Source of the DNA: Ignavibacteriota bacterium | GTDB lineage: Bacteria; Bacteroidota; Kapaibacteriia; Palsa-1295 | Direction: 5' to 3' | Length of the DNA stretch: 6,230 nt | NCBI GenBank assembly: GCA_003151215.1 | Contig: PLXB01000323.1 | Location: 1 to 6,230, forward strand | Part shown: piece by piece, positions 4,769-6,230 of the stretch | Position numbering within the stretch: the stretch's first letter is position 1 | Layout of the letters: every line of letters begins with the position of its first letter | The notes under the pieces: generated by a model | Database searches by the model: none | Told to the model about the DNA's origin: nothing | What the model saw: only the letters and a program-made list of their open reading frames with translations | Made by a program: the position numbers and the translations under genes

Positions 4769-6230
4769 ATGGTCTATCGTCTCGGAATCTTTTTTTGTTT
4801 GGGGCTTCTTTTCCTGAGTACTGCTACTGCACAGTGGTCTAACGTCGCCCCAAATTTATTGGGACCGATTCCTACAGACAAAGAAGGCTTTGGCTCGATT
4901 GCTTATAAAGACGGTCTTGTGTGGGTAGGAAGAACAGAGCTATGGATGTCAGCGGATACAGGAAAAACGTGGACAAAAATGCACGATTCTTTTGGCGGTA
5001 CGATTACTCAGATCGAATTCTTCGACAAAAACACAGGTTTGCTTTCATCAATGGCCGGTATTTTCCATACAATTGATCAGGGAAAAACCTGGGTTCAAAT
5101 TCATCAGGGAGGTGATTGTTACGGCGTTTCATTTTGCGGCTCATCTCAAAATATTATTGCTGCATGTGACTATGCTGGCTTATTTTACAGCACAGATGCC
5201 GGACAGAATTGGAATGTTGGAAATACGGGCGGTCACATTCTCACGTGCGTAGGCAGAAGTGATGGCTCAGCGCTTGAACATTCCGGAGATTTTGTATTCA
5301 TAACAAATGATTTTGGAAAATCTTGGCAAACACTTGGCGGTGTGGAATATGATAGTTTTACTTTAGCATTGGATTCATCGAGCATTGATAATGTTTATCT
5401 TATGAGCGAAGTAGGTCATCCAGTAAATACTATTAATGCTTCCGTTTTCCATTCGATAGATGGGGGTGCGAGTTGGGCCGATCTTTCAATACATCAAGGT
5501 AAATTCTTCAGCGGTTCGTTATCGGTAACGCGCACGTCGGTTTATGCTCAATCTTTAAGTAATGGTGTTTTTCGTTCAATCGATAGTGGACAGTCTTGGC
5601 AATCGATTTGTGGACCATCGAATAATATCGATACTCGTCTTTTGTGTGCTGTAAATGATAATATTATTTTTGCTGCTGATGGGCAAGGTTCAATTTGGTT
5701 GACCGCACCTTCAAAAGGTGGTGACACCACCTTTACTCTCTCCAGCAGTCGAATTATTAATGATAGCGTGAATGTCACTGTTGCGATGCCGATCTATTTG
5801 AATTGCAAGACGACGATGCCGTCGTTCGATATGGTTGTTCATTATCCCTCTTTTCCTCTGACGTATTTACGTTCTGAATCAATTTCCGGAACAAGCGTAG
5901 ATATTCCGGGTCAGCAGTGGAGCGGACGCGCGAAGATCCATTTCGATGCCGCCGATCTTGCAGCTCGAAAGGATTCTCTGATCGGCTATTCTATTTTTAC
6001 GTGGCTTCCCTATGAATATGATTGCGCCCATATCACTTTTGATTCGATAGTCGCAAATGTTCTTGATAATCCTTGTTCCGGGACTCCTGCGATCCTTGCT
6101 TCTGCGACGGGCGGATATATCGGCACATATCCGAGCTGCGGTCTTGCTTTGGAGACCGACGTTGATCCCCCGCAATTTGTTATAACTCCCGGCAAGAATT
6201 CTTTCAGTGATTCGATTGAAGTTAATGACG
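4769..6230 (+). CDS. Secreted Asp-box beta-propeller protein with cohesin-like module (3' partial)
   Basis: The frame from ATG 4769 has no stop through the window end, giving 487 residues of a longer protein. Residues 1-21 are a signal peptide (R4, core I-F-F-C-L-G-L-L-F-L, then A-T-A before Q22). Six Asp-box motifs (S/T-x-D-x-G-x-x-W) follow at 61-68, 101-108, 141-148, 179-186, 229-236 and 270-277, spaced about 40 residues apart. This is the pattern of BNR/sialidase, Vps10 and Ycf48-like propellers; the sialidase catalytic residues are not evident. Residues about 320-440 look like a cohesin-type beta sandwich: V-N-V-T-V-A-M-P-I-Y-L, F-D-M-V-V-H-Y, then S-L-I-G-Y-S-I-F and H-I-T-F-D-S-I. Another module begins near 465 (D-P-P-Q-F-V-I). 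Ten cysteines after the signal peptide fit an extracytoplasmic protein. A T9SS tail is expected beyond the window, by analogy only. Confidence 0.88.
   Translation, partial: MVYRLGIFFCLGLLFLSTATAQWSNVAPNLLGPIPTDKEGFGSIAYKDGLVWVGRTELWMSADTGKTWTKMHDSFGGTITQIEFFDKNTGLLSSMAGIFHTIDQGKTWVQIHQGGDCYGVSFCGSSQNIIAACDYAGLFYSTDAGQNWNVGNTGGHILTCVGRSDGSALEHSGDFVFITNDFGKSWQTLGGVEYDSFTLALDSSSIDNVYLMSEVGHPVNTINASVFHSIDGGASWADLSIHQGKFFSGSLSVTRTSVYAQSLSNGVFRSIDSGQSWQSICGPSNNIDTRLLCAVNDNIIFAADGQGSIWLTAPSKGGDTTFTLSSSRIINDSVNVTVAMPIYLNCKTTMPSFDMVVHYPSFPLTYLRSESISGTSVDIPGQQWSGRAKIHFDAADLAARKDSLIGYSIFTWLPYEYDCAHITFDSIVANVLDNPCSGTPAILASATGGYIGTYPSCGLALETDVDPPQFVITPGKNSFSDSIEVND
5714..5734 (+). repeat. Perfect 10-bp-arm palindrome inside the propeller gene
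   Basis: AAAGGTGGTG (5714-5723) and CACCACCTTT (5725-5734) are exact inverted copies around a single A, able to form a 9-bp stem with loop GAC. A second hairpin (CACCTT 5706-5711 with AAGGTG 5715-5720) competes with it. It codes the linker K-G-G-D-T-T between the propeller and the next module. No T-run follows, so it is not a standard terminator. Confidence 0.6.

Noticed and set aside
4992..5252. An 86-codon plus-strand frame inside the propeller region
   Set aside because: It overlaps the Asp-box-bearing frame starting at 4769, which has a signal peptide and Shine-Dalgarno. The 86-codon product has no features.
5548..6195. Minus-strand open frames near the window end
   Set aside because: They are antisense to the propeller/cohesin-like frame, have no start signals or domains, and overlap one another.

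Overview
The window looks like an ordinary chromosomal stretch from the Bacteroidota-Chlorobiota (FCB) side of the bacterial tree. The evidence is that two proteins end in recognisable type IX secretion (T9SS) C-terminal sorting domains, one with a HYDIN/ASPM-like beta domain before it. A third secreted protein has a modular, multi-repeat build typical of these lineages. Most starts are preceded by A/T-rich DNA without a strong Shine-Dalgarno. A Kapabacteria- or Ignavibacteria-like organism would fit, but that is inference; no phylogenetic marker was compared.

Layout. 1-450 (+) is the 3' end of a large secreted T9SS protein, closed by a strong hairpin terminator at 492-523. 603-1271 (+) is a secreted cupredoxin (plastocyanin/pseudoazurin-like copper protein) fused to a T9SS sorting domain. 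1422-2010 (+) is the rplU-rpmA pair (ribosomal proteins L21 and L27), with a leader holding two mutually exclusive hairpins and a very good terminator at 2035-2063. Converging on that terminator from the other strand is a 518-residue aldo/keto reductase (2088-3644, -) with a complete catalytic tetrad and a large extra helical segment. Divergent from it is an FkbM-family SAM-dependent methyltransferase (3765-4658, +) in AT-rich DNA. Last, 4769-6230 (+) is a long reading frame that runs off the window: signal peptide, six Asp-box (BNR-type) beta-propeller repeats, then a cohesin-like beta module.

How the genes relate. L21 and L27 form a housekeeping ribosomal operon. The three secreted proteins (1-450, 603-1271, 4769-6230) suggest an investment in cell-surface or extracellular proteins, two of them certainly T9SS cargo. 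The methyltransferase could modify glycans or another small or surface molecule, and the reductase is an isolated redox enzyme; nothing links them to a shared pathway. I see no mobile element, CRISPR array, tRNA or rRNA, and no clear novel multi-gene system. The items most worth a second look are the unusual copper-ligand loop of the cupredoxin, the modular propeller protein with a 10-bp-arm palindrome and a base-composition step near its module boundary, and the enlarged aldo/keto reductase.
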